Below, one piece after another: positions 1 to 6,491 of a DNA stretch of 11,784 nt. The notes under the pieces are model-generated. The model did no database searches, was not told where the DNA came from, and was given only the letters and a program-made list of their open reading frames with translations. This stretch comes from an uncultured Ruaniaceae bacterium (GTDB lineage Bacteria > Actinomycetota > Actinomycetes > Actinomycetales > Beutenbergiaceae). The stretch spans positions 1 to 11,784 of the forward strand of contig CALKWS010000360.1 in the NCBI GenBank assembly GCA_938004115.1, read 5' to 3'. Positions within the stretch are counted from its first letter, which is position 1. Each line of letters opens with the position of its first letter. Made by a program: the position numbers and the translations under genes.

Positions 1-887
1 GGGCAGCACTTGAACGTGGTGGCCCCGTCCGGGATGGAGCCGGCGTCCAGGGCCAGATAGTGCGGGCAGGTCTCCACCGTCAGCCGCACCCCCTCGGCAC
101 GGGCGCGGGCGATCATCGGCAGCGAGCCGGCATCGGACAGGTGCAGGATGTGCACCCGCGCGCCGGTGCGGGCGGCGGCGTCGATCACCTGGGCGATCGC
201 GGTCGATTCGGCCTGGGGCGGGCGGGAGGCCAGGAAGTCGGTGTACCGGCGACCGGTGGCCGGCGGGGCGGCCCGGACGACCTCGGCGGACTCGGCGTGC
301 ACCACCATCAGGGCGTCCAGGTCGGCCACCACGCGCAGGTGCTCCTCGAACTGCGCGGGGCTGAGCGGGGGGAACTCCGGGACGCCGGAGTCGATGAGGA
401 AGCACTTGAACCCCAGCACCCCGGCGGCGTGCAGGTCCGGCAGGTCCGCGGTGTTCCCAGGCACGGCGCCGCCCCAGAAGCCGACGTCCACGAACGCGTT
501 GGCCCGCGCACGGTCCTGCTTGATCGCCAGCGCATGGAGGGTGGTGGTGGGCGGCTGGCTGTTCAGCGGCATGTCCACCAGCGTGGTGATCCCGCCGGCC
601 GCGGCGGCGCGGGTGGCGGTGGCGAACCCCTCCCAGTGGGTGCGGCCCGGTTCGTTGACGTGCACGTGGGTGTCCACCAGCCCGGGCAGCAGCACCTCAT
701 CGGGTGCGAGATCGAGGACGGCGGCGCCGTGCCGGACTGCCCCTGGAGTCTCGTCCAGGGGGGTCACATCGACGATGCGTCCGTCGCGCACTGTGACCTG
801 GGCGGGTCGTTCGCCGTCGGGCAGGATGGCGCGCGGGGCGCGGATGATCAGGTCCGGCTCCCGGGGGTCGGACGCGGCGTGGTTCAT
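1..887 (-). CDS. allB: Allantoinase, C-terminus beyond left edge
   Basis: Allantoinase is a cytoplasmic amidohydrolase that opens the hydantoin ring of (S)-allantoin to give allantoate, the step after uricase/UraH/UraD. The gene is incomplete: 295 codons from the ATG at 887 are present and the rest lies left of the window. Visible metal-site motifs are PGLVDTHVHVNEPGR (H74 and H76), GFKCFLIDSGVPEFPP (K161, the expected carboxylated lysine), VHAES (H197) and ILHLSDA (H249). The stretch from CPHYLALDAGSIPDG to TFKCC near residue 274-295 matches the family segment CPHY...KC.PPIR and favours allantoinase over dihydropyrimidinase. The start overlaps the upstream stop as ATGA, implying translational coupling. 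The metal-site segment is encoded by DNA identical over 37 bp to part of guaD. Allantoinase activity is inferred from family motifs and context. Confidence 0.93.
   Translation of the reverse strand, partial: MNHAASDPREPDLIIRAPRAILPDGERPAQVTVRDGRIVDVTPLDETPGAVRHGAAVLDLAPDEVLLPGLVDTHVHVNEPGRTHWEGFATATRAAAAGGITTLVDMPLNSQPPTTTLHALAIKQDRARANAFVDVGFWGGAVPGNTADLPDLHAAGVLGFKCFLIDSGVPEFPPLSPAQFEEHLRVVADLDALMVVHAESAEVVRAAPPATGRRYTDFLASRPPQAESTAIAQVIDAAARTGARVHILHLSDAGSLPMIARARAEGVRLTVETCPHYLALDAGSIPDGATTFKCC
660..696. repeat. 37-bp direct repeat, copy 1 (in allantoinase gene)
   Basis: These 37 bases are identical to 5340-5376 in the guanine deaminase gene, in the same orientation and reading frame. 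They encode allantoinase residues of the VLLPGLVDTHVH segment containing the HxH metal ligands. The flanking bases differ immediately on both sides. Confidence 0.9.
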
Positions 888-2158
888 GCGCCCGCCAGGT
901 GCAGCAGGTTCTCCCGGCCCAGGCCGCAGGGGTCGAGGTCACCGGTGTCGATCGCGCCGCAGTCCAGGCCGCGCAGCAGGAACCAGGCCAACGCCTTCGC
1001 GGTGGCCGGCTCGTCCAGCACCGCGCCGGCCTCGGCTGCGCCGGGCTGTGCCAGGTAGGCGCCGAGGCGGTGTGCGGCATCGTCCAGACCCTCGCGGTAG
1101 AACGCATACGTGGCGGCGAAGCGGGTGAGCAACTGGCCCGGATGCAGGTCCCAGCCCTGGTAGAACCCCGATTCCAGCGAGCGCCGCACCAGCCGTGCGT
1201 GTCCGGCCCACGCCTCGCGCACCTGCGCGAGCGGGCCGGTGGGCAGGATGTTGCTGGACCCGTCCGACAGCCACACCCCGGTGCCCGCGGCGGCCAGTTG
1301 CATCACCGCCTTGGCATGGTCCGCGCTGCGGTGATCCATCGCCTGGTAGGCCCCGGCGATCCCCAGGGACGCCGAGTAGTCATAGGTGCCGTAGTGCAAC
1401 GCGCTCACCCGACCGGCACCGGCGCGGATCATGCGCGCCACCAGGGCGGTGCCGTCGGCGCCGAGGATCGCCTGCGGGGTCTCCACCTGGACCTCGAACC
1501 GCAGCCGGCCGGCGGGCAGCCCCAGGGCCTCCTCCAGGCCGTTGCAGATCCGGCTCATCGCCTGCACCTGGGCGGGGTCGCTGACCTTGGGCAGCGTCAG
1601 GTGCAGGCCCGCGGGCAACTCACCGCTGCCGGCCAGGTGGGAGAGGAACAACTCCAGCGTCCGGATGCCCCGGTCCCTGGTGGCCCGCTCCAGGCACTTG
1701 AACCGGATACCGACGAACGGGGTGGCCTGCCCGGCCTCCACCTCGGCACGCAGGTGCTTCGCGGCCGCTGCGACGTCGTCGTCCTCGGCCTTGCCGCGGT
1801 CGCCGTAGCCGTCCTCGAAGTCGATGCGCAGGTCCTCGATCGGCTCGGTGGCCAGTTTCGCGCGCACCTTCTCCCCGACCGCCGGGCGCAGTTCCGCGCG
1901 CACGCCGGCGGCCTCCAGCAGCGCTTCCATCCCGCCGGCATCGTCCAACTGGGCCAGTGCCTGCCGGCCCCAGTCGAGCGCCAGGCCGGCCCGGTACCGG
2001 TCGGCGGGCACGTACACCGTGTGCACCGGTTGGCGCACCGGGCGCGGCCCGGGGTAGGCGGCGGCCAGGTGTTCGTCCACCGGGGCGAGGAGGTTCTCGA
2101 CGTCGGCGCGCACCGCGGCGGGCAGGGCGCCGGATCCGGGCTGGCCGGGTTGGGTCAT
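884..2158 (-). CDS. CitE/HpcH/malate-synthase-like TIM-barrel protein (DUF6986-like), function unknown
   Basis: This 424-residue protein resembles the HpcH/HpaI aldolase, CitE and malate synthase barrel superfamily. I recall similar proteins in actinobacterial urate clusters labelled aldolase or DUF6986; no reaction is known to me. Superfamily-like motifs in order are RIDFEDGYGD (residues 111-120, like DFED of malate synthase), FVGIRFKCLE (148-157), LTLPKV (188-193), FEVQVETPQAIL (221-232, with E226 a possible Mg ligand), LHYGTYDYSASLG (254-266, with D260 the likely second acidic ligand, as in the CitE G..D....LG motif) and WDLHPGQ (336-342, like the IHP.Q motif). The ATG at 2158 follows a GAGGGGAG ribosome site within the 15-nt gap after the uricase stop. 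Its own TGA overlaps the allantoinase ATG. Family likeness and operon membership are solid; substrate is unknown. A lyase or acyl-CoA condensation acting on glyoxylate or a ureide is speculation. Confidence 0.85.
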   Translation of the reverse strand: MTQPGQPGSGALPAAVRADVENLLAPVDEHLAAAYPGPRPVRQPVHTVYVPADRYRAGLALDWGRQALAQLDDAGGMEALLEAAGVRAELRPAVGEKVRAKLATEPIEDLRIDFEDGYGDRGKAEDDDVAAAAKHLRAEVEAGQATPFVGIRFKCLERATRDRGIRTLELFLSHLAGSGELPAGLHLTLPKVSDPAQVQAMSRICNGLEEALGLPAGRLRFEVQVETPQAILGADGTALVARMIRAGAGRVSALHYGTYDYSASLGIAGAYQAMDHRSADHAKAVMQLAAAGTGVWLSDGSSNILPTGPLAQVREAWAGHARLVRRSLESGFYQGWDLHPGQLLTRFAATYAFYREGLDDAAHRLGAYLAQPGAAEAGAVLDEPATAKALAWFLLRGLDCGAIDTGDLDPCGLGRENLLHLAGA

Positions 2159-2173
2159 AGTGGCGCTCTCCCC

Positions 2174-3142
2174 TCAGCAGAACCCGGTCACGCTGGCCCA
2201 CGCCTGCGGTGCCGGCGGGGCGGACTGCCGGCGCACCTCGGCCTCGATCAGCCCGTAGGGCCGGTCGGCGGCGTAGTAGACCTCATCGGGGTTGTCCATC
2301 CCGAACGGTTCGACGTCCACCAGGAAGTGGTGCAGGTTCGGCATGGACAGGCGGATCTCGGCGATCTGGTCGACCTCGGCCAGCGCGGCTTTGCCCATCT
2401 GGAACAGGGTCTGCTGCAGGGCCAGTGAATGCACATCGGCGTACGTCTCCAGCAGCACCCGGCGTACGTCGTCGTACCGGGCATCGAAATCTACCTCGGC
2501 CTGGTTCGGGCCGGGTAGGTAGCGCCACACCGCGGTCACCGAGGTGGCCAGGATGCGATCGCGCGTCTCGGCCAGGGTGGTGTACCGGTCCCGGGGGAAG
2601 CCGTGGAACTCCGATCCGGTGGTCTTCAGCACCGCCAGGTCCGTCAGCCCGCCGAACACCGCGGTGTGCTCTGCGTCGCGGTGCACCACGGCGGTGCGGG
2701 TCTCGGTGCCGCCGCGCACGAAGGAGTGCTCGTGGCGCCCGCCGCTGGCGTGGGCGGTCCTGGTGGTGGGGATGTGGTCCCAGGTGTAGGACTCGATCGC
2801 CCAGCGTCCGCCGGTGACCCAGTCGAAGGAGGACGTGAAGTGGTCGGCGAGGCGGAGCCCGAACGCCTCCGGCGAGCCGGTTCCGCCGCGGGCGAGGGCG
2901 AACACGGTGTTCTTCTGGGTGTCGGTGGCGACCACGGTGGCGTTGTCGCCGTGGGTGTGGGCGCGGGCGAAGTCGCCGCGTAACTGGGAGGTGACCGACA
3001 GGTCGGTGAGCCGGTGGCGCGGGGCGGACCGGTCCACCCGGACCAGGCGCACCTCGGCCTTGCCGTACTGGTTCGCGCCCAGCACCAGGCCGTCAGCAGG
3101 GGCCTCGCCCGCAGTGGTCAAATCAGATTCCTGTGCGTGCAT
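2174..3142 (-). CDS. pucL: Urate oxidase (uricase, factor-independent)
   Basis: Cofactor-free uricase oxidises urate with O2 to 5-hydroxyisourate and H2O2. The 322-residue sequence carries both T-fold repeats with the family motifs: NQYGKAEVRLVRV (catalytic K28, equivalent to K10 of the Aspergillus enzyme), GDNATVVATDTQKN (T73, equivalent to T57), LKTTGSEFHGFPRDRYTTL, and MPNLHHFLVD with the active-site histidine. Length is normal. It ends AWASVTGFC rather than with a peroxisomal SKL signal, as expected in bacteria. The ATG at 3142 lies 3 nt after the uraH stop and has no clear Shine-Dalgarno sequence, so translation is probably coupled to uraH. A GTG at codon 20 would also leave the conserved domain whole. 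Its products feed uraH and uraD just upstream in the same operon. No catalase gene for the H2O2 is visible here. Confidence 0.97.
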   Translation of the reverse strand: MHAQESDLTTAGEAPADGLVLGANQYGKAEVRLVRVDRSAPRHRLTDLSVTSQLRGDFARAHTHGDNATVVATDTQKNTVFALARGGTGSPEAFGLRLADHFTSSFDWVTGGRWAIESYTWDHIPTTRTAHASGGRHEHSFVRGGTETRTAVVHRDAEHTAVFGGLTDLAVLKTTGSEFHGFPRDRYTTLAETRDRILATSVTAVWRYLPGPNQAEVDFDARYDDVRRVLLETYADVHSLALQQTLFQMGKAALAEVDQIAEIRLSMPNLHHFLVDVEPFGMDNPDEVYYAADRPYGLIEAEVRRQSAPPAPQAWASVTGFC

Positions 3143-3145
3143 CTG

Positions 3146-3484
3146 TCAACTGCCGCGGTAGGTGGAGTAGGCGAACGGGCTGAGCAGGATGGGCACGTGG
3201 TAATGCGCCTGGCCCGGCTCGATGCGGAAGTCGATGGTGACATGGGGGTAGAAGTGGTCCCGGCCCTGGGCGGAAAAGTAGGTGCCGGTGTCGAACACCA
3301 GCCGGTAGGTGCCCGGCTCCAGGTGTTCCGGGCCGAGGTCCCGGCAGCGCCCGTCGGCGTCGGTCTCCGCGGTGGCGACCTCCCGATGGCCGGCGATGGT
3401 CGCTTGGGACAGGCTCACCCCGAGGCCCGGTGCCGGGGTGCCCAGGACGGCGTCCAGGACGTGGGTGGTGACGTGTGAGGTCAT
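3146..3484 (-). CDS. uraH: 5-hydroxyisourate hydrolase (transthyretin-like)
   Basis: This enzyme hydrolyses 5-hydroxyisourate, the unstable uricase product, to OHCU. The 112-residue sequence is full length for this transthyretin-related family. It shows VTTHVLDAVLGTPA at the N-terminus (H8), DADGRC (R46), HYHVPILLSP (H96) and the diagnostic C-terminal tetrapeptide YRGS, which together supply the catalytic His/Arg/His/Ser set. No signal peptide is present. Its ATG overlaps the uraD TGA as ATGA, and a GGAG lies about 13 nt upstream, longer than ideal, which fits coupled translation. The gene sits between uraD and uricase, so the three enzymes that turn urate into (S)-allantoin are contiguous. 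Confidence 0.97.
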   Translation of the reverse strand: MTSHVTTHVLDAVLGTPAPGLGVSLSQATIAGHREVATAETDADGRCRDLGPEHLEPGTYRLVFDTGTYFSAQGRDHFYPHVTIDFRIEPGQAHYHVPILLSPFAYSTYRGS

Positions 3485-3999
3485 GTGAGTGCTTGCTCCA
3501 ATCGCAGGAGGGCGATCTCCCGCAGTTGCGCGGCGGCGATGCGGCGTTCGGTGTCGGGGTCGTTGTCCAGCCGGGTGTGCAGGGCCTGCAGGATCTCGGC
3601 GGCGCTGCGTCCGGCGGCGCGGATCAGGAACACGTGCCCGAAGCGTTCCTCATAGGCCCGGTTGCCCTCGGCCAGTTGCCGGGCGAGGTCGGCGTCCGCC
3701 GGGTCCACCCCGGACTGTTCGCGGCGGGAGTGGGCCGATTCGGCATCGGCGCCGGTGGGTCGTTCGCCGATCCGGGGGTGGCGGGAAAGGGCGGCGTCGA
3801 CCTCGGCGTCGGTCCACGGGTCCGCGGCGGTGCGGGCGGCCTGCAGGGTGGCCTGGACGTCGGTGTAGGGCCGCCCGGCGGCCACCTGCTCGGCCCATCG
3901 GGGCACCGCGGCGCAGGTCTCGAGCAACTGGCGGGCTTCCGGTTCCGGCAGCGCGTTGAACCGGCGTAGCCCCGCCGTGTCGGTCATCCTGTCGGTCAT
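3481..3999 (-). CDS. uraD: 2-oxo-4-hydroxy-4-carboxy-5-ureidoimidazoline (OHCU) decarboxylase
   Basis: UraD decarboxylates OHCU stereospecifically to (S)-allantoin. The 172-residue protein is alpha-helical and of normal family length. Motifs are FNALP near residue 14, SRHPRIGE (72-79, catalytic H74), SRREQSG (91-97, with E94) and the long segment at 117-132 containing RFGHVFLIRA followed by R131. The frame is open upstream to 4365, but that part lies inside guaD and has no family similarity. The ATG at 3999 is chosen because it overlaps the guaD TGA (ATGA), has AGGGGGA about 7 nt upstream, and gives the expected N-terminus. A second in-frame ATG at 3987 is possible. Confidence 0.96.
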   Translation of the reverse strand: MTDRMTDTAGLRRFNALPEPEARQLLETCAAVPRWAEQVAAGRPYTDVQATLQAARTAADPWTDAEVDAALSRHPRIGERPTGADAESAHSRREQSGVDPADADLARQLAEGNRAYEERFGHVFLIRAAGRSAAEILQALHTRLDNDPDTERRIAAAQLREIALLRLEQALT

Positions 4000-5549
4000 C
4001 CCTGGTCCCCCTGGGGTGTCGATGGGTTCGGCCCGGCCGGTGCGGCCCAGCGGGCGGCAACCGGTTCGGCGGACGCGCGCGGACCGGCAGACGTGCCCGC
4101 GCCGGCAGATGCGCCTGGGTCGGCGGAGGCGCGCGGGCCGGCGGAGGTGCCCCAGAGGGCAGAGCGGCCCGCGGTCGCGTCCGCGTGCTCGAGGTGCTCG
4201 CCGTCGGTCGGGGCGAGGGTGGGCCCGATGCGCTCCCCGCCGACCCACACCCCCGCGATATCCGCGGGGGAACCCATGGTGAAGATCTTGGCCAGCGCGT
4301 CGGTGGCGTCGGTGGCATACGGCAAGGTGGCCTGCAGGGTGCCGCCGTGGCGGGGCCGGATCCACACCGCGTCGAACTCCTTGCCCACCGACAGGTCACC
4401 GACCTGCTCACCCATCCCCAGGGCCTGGGCGCCGGAGCGGGTGATCAGGTGCAGCAGGTCCGCGGCCGCCAGGTCCGCCCCGTCCTCCTCGCGCAGCTGC
4501 TGGGCGAAGTAGGCCTGCAGCCCCTCCTTGAGCAGGCAGAATCCGGTGCCGGCGCCCACGTCGGTGCCCATCGCCACCCGCACCCCGGCCCGCTGGTGGG
4601 CGGCCAGTGGGAACAGTCCGCTGCCCAGGGCGAAGTTCGACGATGGGCAGTGCGCCACCACCGCGCCGGCACCGGCCAGGGCGTCCAGTTCGGCGGCGGT
4701 GGGGTGCACGTTGTGGGCCAGCACCGCCTGCGGGCCGAGCAGCCCGTGGCGTTCGTAGGTGCCGGTGTAGTGGGCATCGCGCGGGAAGAAGTCGCGCACC
4801 GCCGCGATTTCCTCGCGGGTCTCGTTCAGGTGGGAGGTGAACCACAACCCGCCCGGGCCGGTGCCATCCGGACGGGCGCCATCCGCGGTGCCGAACCGGT
4901 CCTGGCCCCAGGCCAGCAGTTGCGCGCAGGAGTCCAGCATCGCGTCGCTGGCGGACAGGGAGAACCGGGGCGTGACCGCGTACCGCAACCGGCCGCGCCC
5001 GTGCCACCGCGTTGCAAGGTCCTGCCCGGCGGTGAGCGCCTCACCGGGGGTGCACAGCAGGTCCTCGCGGAGCTCGCGGTCGCTGACCACCAACCCGGTG
5101 GTCAGCCGCAGCCCGGCCCGCTCGGCCTGGCCGAACAGGATGTCCACCGCGGAGGCGAAGTGGGAGCCGAACACCAGCGCGGTGGTGGTGCCCGAACCGA
5201 CCAGCGCGGCGAGGAACTCCGCGGCCACCGCCCGGGCGTAGGCATCCTGGGCCAGGCGGCTCTCCTCGGGCAGCGCCCGCTCCTCCAGCCACCGCAGCAG
5301 CCCCATGCCGAGCCCGCCGATGGCGCGGATCTGCGGGAAGTGCACGTGGGTGTCCACCAGCCCGGGCAGCAGCACCCCCTCGCCCAGGTGCACCACCTCC
5401 TCACCGGGGTAGGTGGCCGCGGCAGTCGCCCGGTCGGTGCGGGCGACGATGACGCCGTCGCGGACCACCAGGGCACACTCCTCGGCGCGCAGGCCCTCGG
5501 GGTCGCCGAACCCGCCCGGGGTGTCCAGCACCATCGCGTGGACGATCAC
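3996..5549 (-). CDS. guaD: Guanine deaminase with repeat-rich C-terminal tail
   Basis: Guanine deaminase is a zinc amidohydrolase converting guanine to xanthine, which feeds the xanthine dehydrogenase encoded upstream. In the 517-residue product the motifs are PGLVDTHVHFPQI (H68 and H70), GTTTALVFGS (120-129), SHLNETREE (H240), LAHNVHPT (H279), VAHCPSSNFALGSG (298-311) and MGTDVGAGTG (D330). The catalytic domain ends around residue 447 and is followed by about 70 Ala/Gly/Pro-rich residues. These include five tandem hexapeptides (467-496), probably disordered. The start is a GTG at 5549 overlapping the xdhC TGA (GTGA) with a GGGGGAGGGG ribosome site just upstream; an ATG five codons later is a weaker alternative. 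Function is well supported; the role of the tail is unknown. Confidence 0.95.
   Translation of the reverse strand: MIVHAMVLDTPGGFGDPEGLRAEECALVVRDGVIVARTDRATAAATYPGEEVVHLGEGVLLPGLVDTHVHFPQIRAIGGLGMGLLRWLEERALPEESRLAQDAYARAVAAEFLAALVGSGTTTALVFGSHFASAVDILFGQAERAGLRLTTGLVVSDRELREDLLCTPGEALTAGQDLATRWHGRGRLRYAVTPRFSLSASDAMLDSCAQLLAWGQDRFGTADGARPDGTGPGGLWFTSHLNETREEIAAVRDFFPRDAHYTGTYERHGLLGPQAVLAHNVHPTAAELDALAGAGAVVAHCPSSNFALGSGLFPLAAHQRAGVRVAMGTDVGAGTGFCLLKEGLQAYFAQQLREEDGADLAAADLLHLITRSGAQALGMGEQVGDLSVGKEFDAVWIRPRHGGTLQATLPYATDATDALAKIFTMGSPADIAGVWVGGERIGPTLAPTDGEHLEHADATAGRSALWGTSAGPRASADPGASAGAGTSAGPRASAEPVAARWAAPAGPNPSTPQGDQG
4063..4152. repeat. 18-bp tandem repeat, five units, in guaD tail
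   Basis: Five imperfect 18-bp units lie head to tail (4063, 4081, 4099, 4117, 4135); typical units are gggtcggcggaggcgcgc and gggccggcggaggtgccc. Units 1-2 are nearly repeated by units 4-5 at an offset of 54 bp. They encode GuaD residues 467-496 as hexapeptides of the type GPRASA or DPGASA. The unit is a multiple of three, so copy-number changes would stay in frame. Confidence 0.85.
5340..5376. repeat. 37-bp direct repeat, copy 2 (in guaD)
   Basis: This is identical to 660-696 in the allantoinase gene, same orientation and frame, 4680 bp away. It encodes the VLLPGLVDTHVH segment (GuaD residues 59-70) with the two zinc-binding histidines. Identity stops at both borders. Confidence 0.9.
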
Positions 5550-6490
5550 CGCGACCCCTCCCCCGTTGTGTTCAGTGCCGGCACGGCGACGGCCGTGGCC
5601 AGGTGACGGGCCAGGTCCGCCGCGACCGACAGGGCGATGATGGCCGGGGTCTTGCCGGTGATCTGCGGCAGCCCCACCGGGCAGGTGATCCGGGCGATGA
5701 CGTCGTCTGGGTGCCCGGCCTCGGCAAGGCGTTTACGGAACCGGGCCCATTTGGCGCCCGACCCGATGAGCCCGATCGTGCCCAGGTCCGGCCGGCGCAG
5801 GGCCGCCTCGCACAGCACCAGGTCCTCGGCGTGGTCGTGGGTCATGATCACCACATGCGCCCCGGGGGGCAGGTCGGCCAGCACCACCTCCGGGGCCGGC
5901 CCGTGGTGGGTGTGCACCTGGGCCGGGCCGACGACGTCACTCAAGCGGGCGGGGGTGAGGAACCCCTCCCGGGTGTCGGCCAGGTGCAGTTGCACCGGTA
6001 GCCGGGCGAGGATGCGTGCCAGTTCGTAGCCCACGTGCCCGATACCGAAGACGGCGATGCTCACCGGGGCGGGCATGGGTTCCAGCAGCAGGTGCACCTC
6101 GCCGCCGCAGCACTGGCGCCCGTGCATGGTGAGCACGTGCTCGTTCAGCGGCATGTGCAGGTCCTGCGGGCCGGTGGTGCCGGCGGCGAGCATCTGGCGG
6201 GCGTGGGAGATGGCGGTGGCCTCCAGGTTGCCCCCGCCGATGCTGTCCCAGGTGTGCTCGGCGCTGACCACCATCTTCGCCCCGGCCTCGCGGGGGGTGT
6301 GCCCGCGGGCGCCGGTGACGGTGATCAGCACCGCCGGCCGGTGCTGGGCGCGCAGGTGCTGCAAGGCGGCGAGCCAGTCCATGCCCGCGGGACCCGCGGC
6401 CGCGGCCCGGTGTGCATCGGCTTCGCCGCGGTGGGCGTTGGCCCTGCGTGCGTCGGCGCTATGTGCGTCGTCCATGTCCGCACCGTCCAT
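5546..6490 (-). CDS. xdhC: Xanthine dehydrogenase accessory protein XdhC
   Basis: XdhC binds molybdenum cofactor, promotes its sulfuration and delivers it to the XdhB subunit; it is not part of the finished enzyme. The sequence shows the XdhC N-domain motifs REAGAKM (67-73), SIGGGNLE (83-90) and GRQCCGGEVHLLLE (124-137). A Rossmann-type C-domain follows with VFGIGHVGYELA (147-158), MTHDHAEDL (216-224) and IGLIGSGAKWARF (239-251). The familiar family N-terminus begins at M37 (MDWLAALQHLR). The annotated ATG, 1 nt after the xdhB stop, adds 36 residues rich in Ala, Asp, His and Arg. Starts at 6490, 6475 or 6382 are all possible; 6490 is kept for spacing and a GGGGGCGGA upstream, while M37 lacks a clear ribosome site. 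The stop overlaps the guaD GTG. Confidence 0.93.
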   Translation of the reverse strand: MDGADMDDAHSADARRANAHRGEADAHRAAAAGPAGMDWLAALQHLRAQHRPAVLITVTGARGHTPREAGAKMVVSAEHTWDSIGGGNLEATAISHARQMLAAGTTGPQDLHMPLNEHVLTMHGRQCCGGEVHLLLEPMPAPVSIAVFGIGHVGYELARILARLPVQLHLADTREGFLTPARLSDVVGPAQVHTHHGPAPEVVLADLPPGAHVVIMTHDHAEDLVLCEAALRRPDLGTIGLIGSGAKWARFRKRLAEAGHPDDVIARITCPVGLPQITGKTPAIIALSVAADLARHLATAVAVPALNTTGEGSR

Positions 6491-6491
6491 G

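Noticed and set aside
4000..4365. Upstream in-frame extension of uraD
   Set aside because: It lies entirely inside guaD, is Pro/Arg/Ala-rich without similarity to UraD, and the ATGA overlap with a ribosome site at 3999 explains the start.
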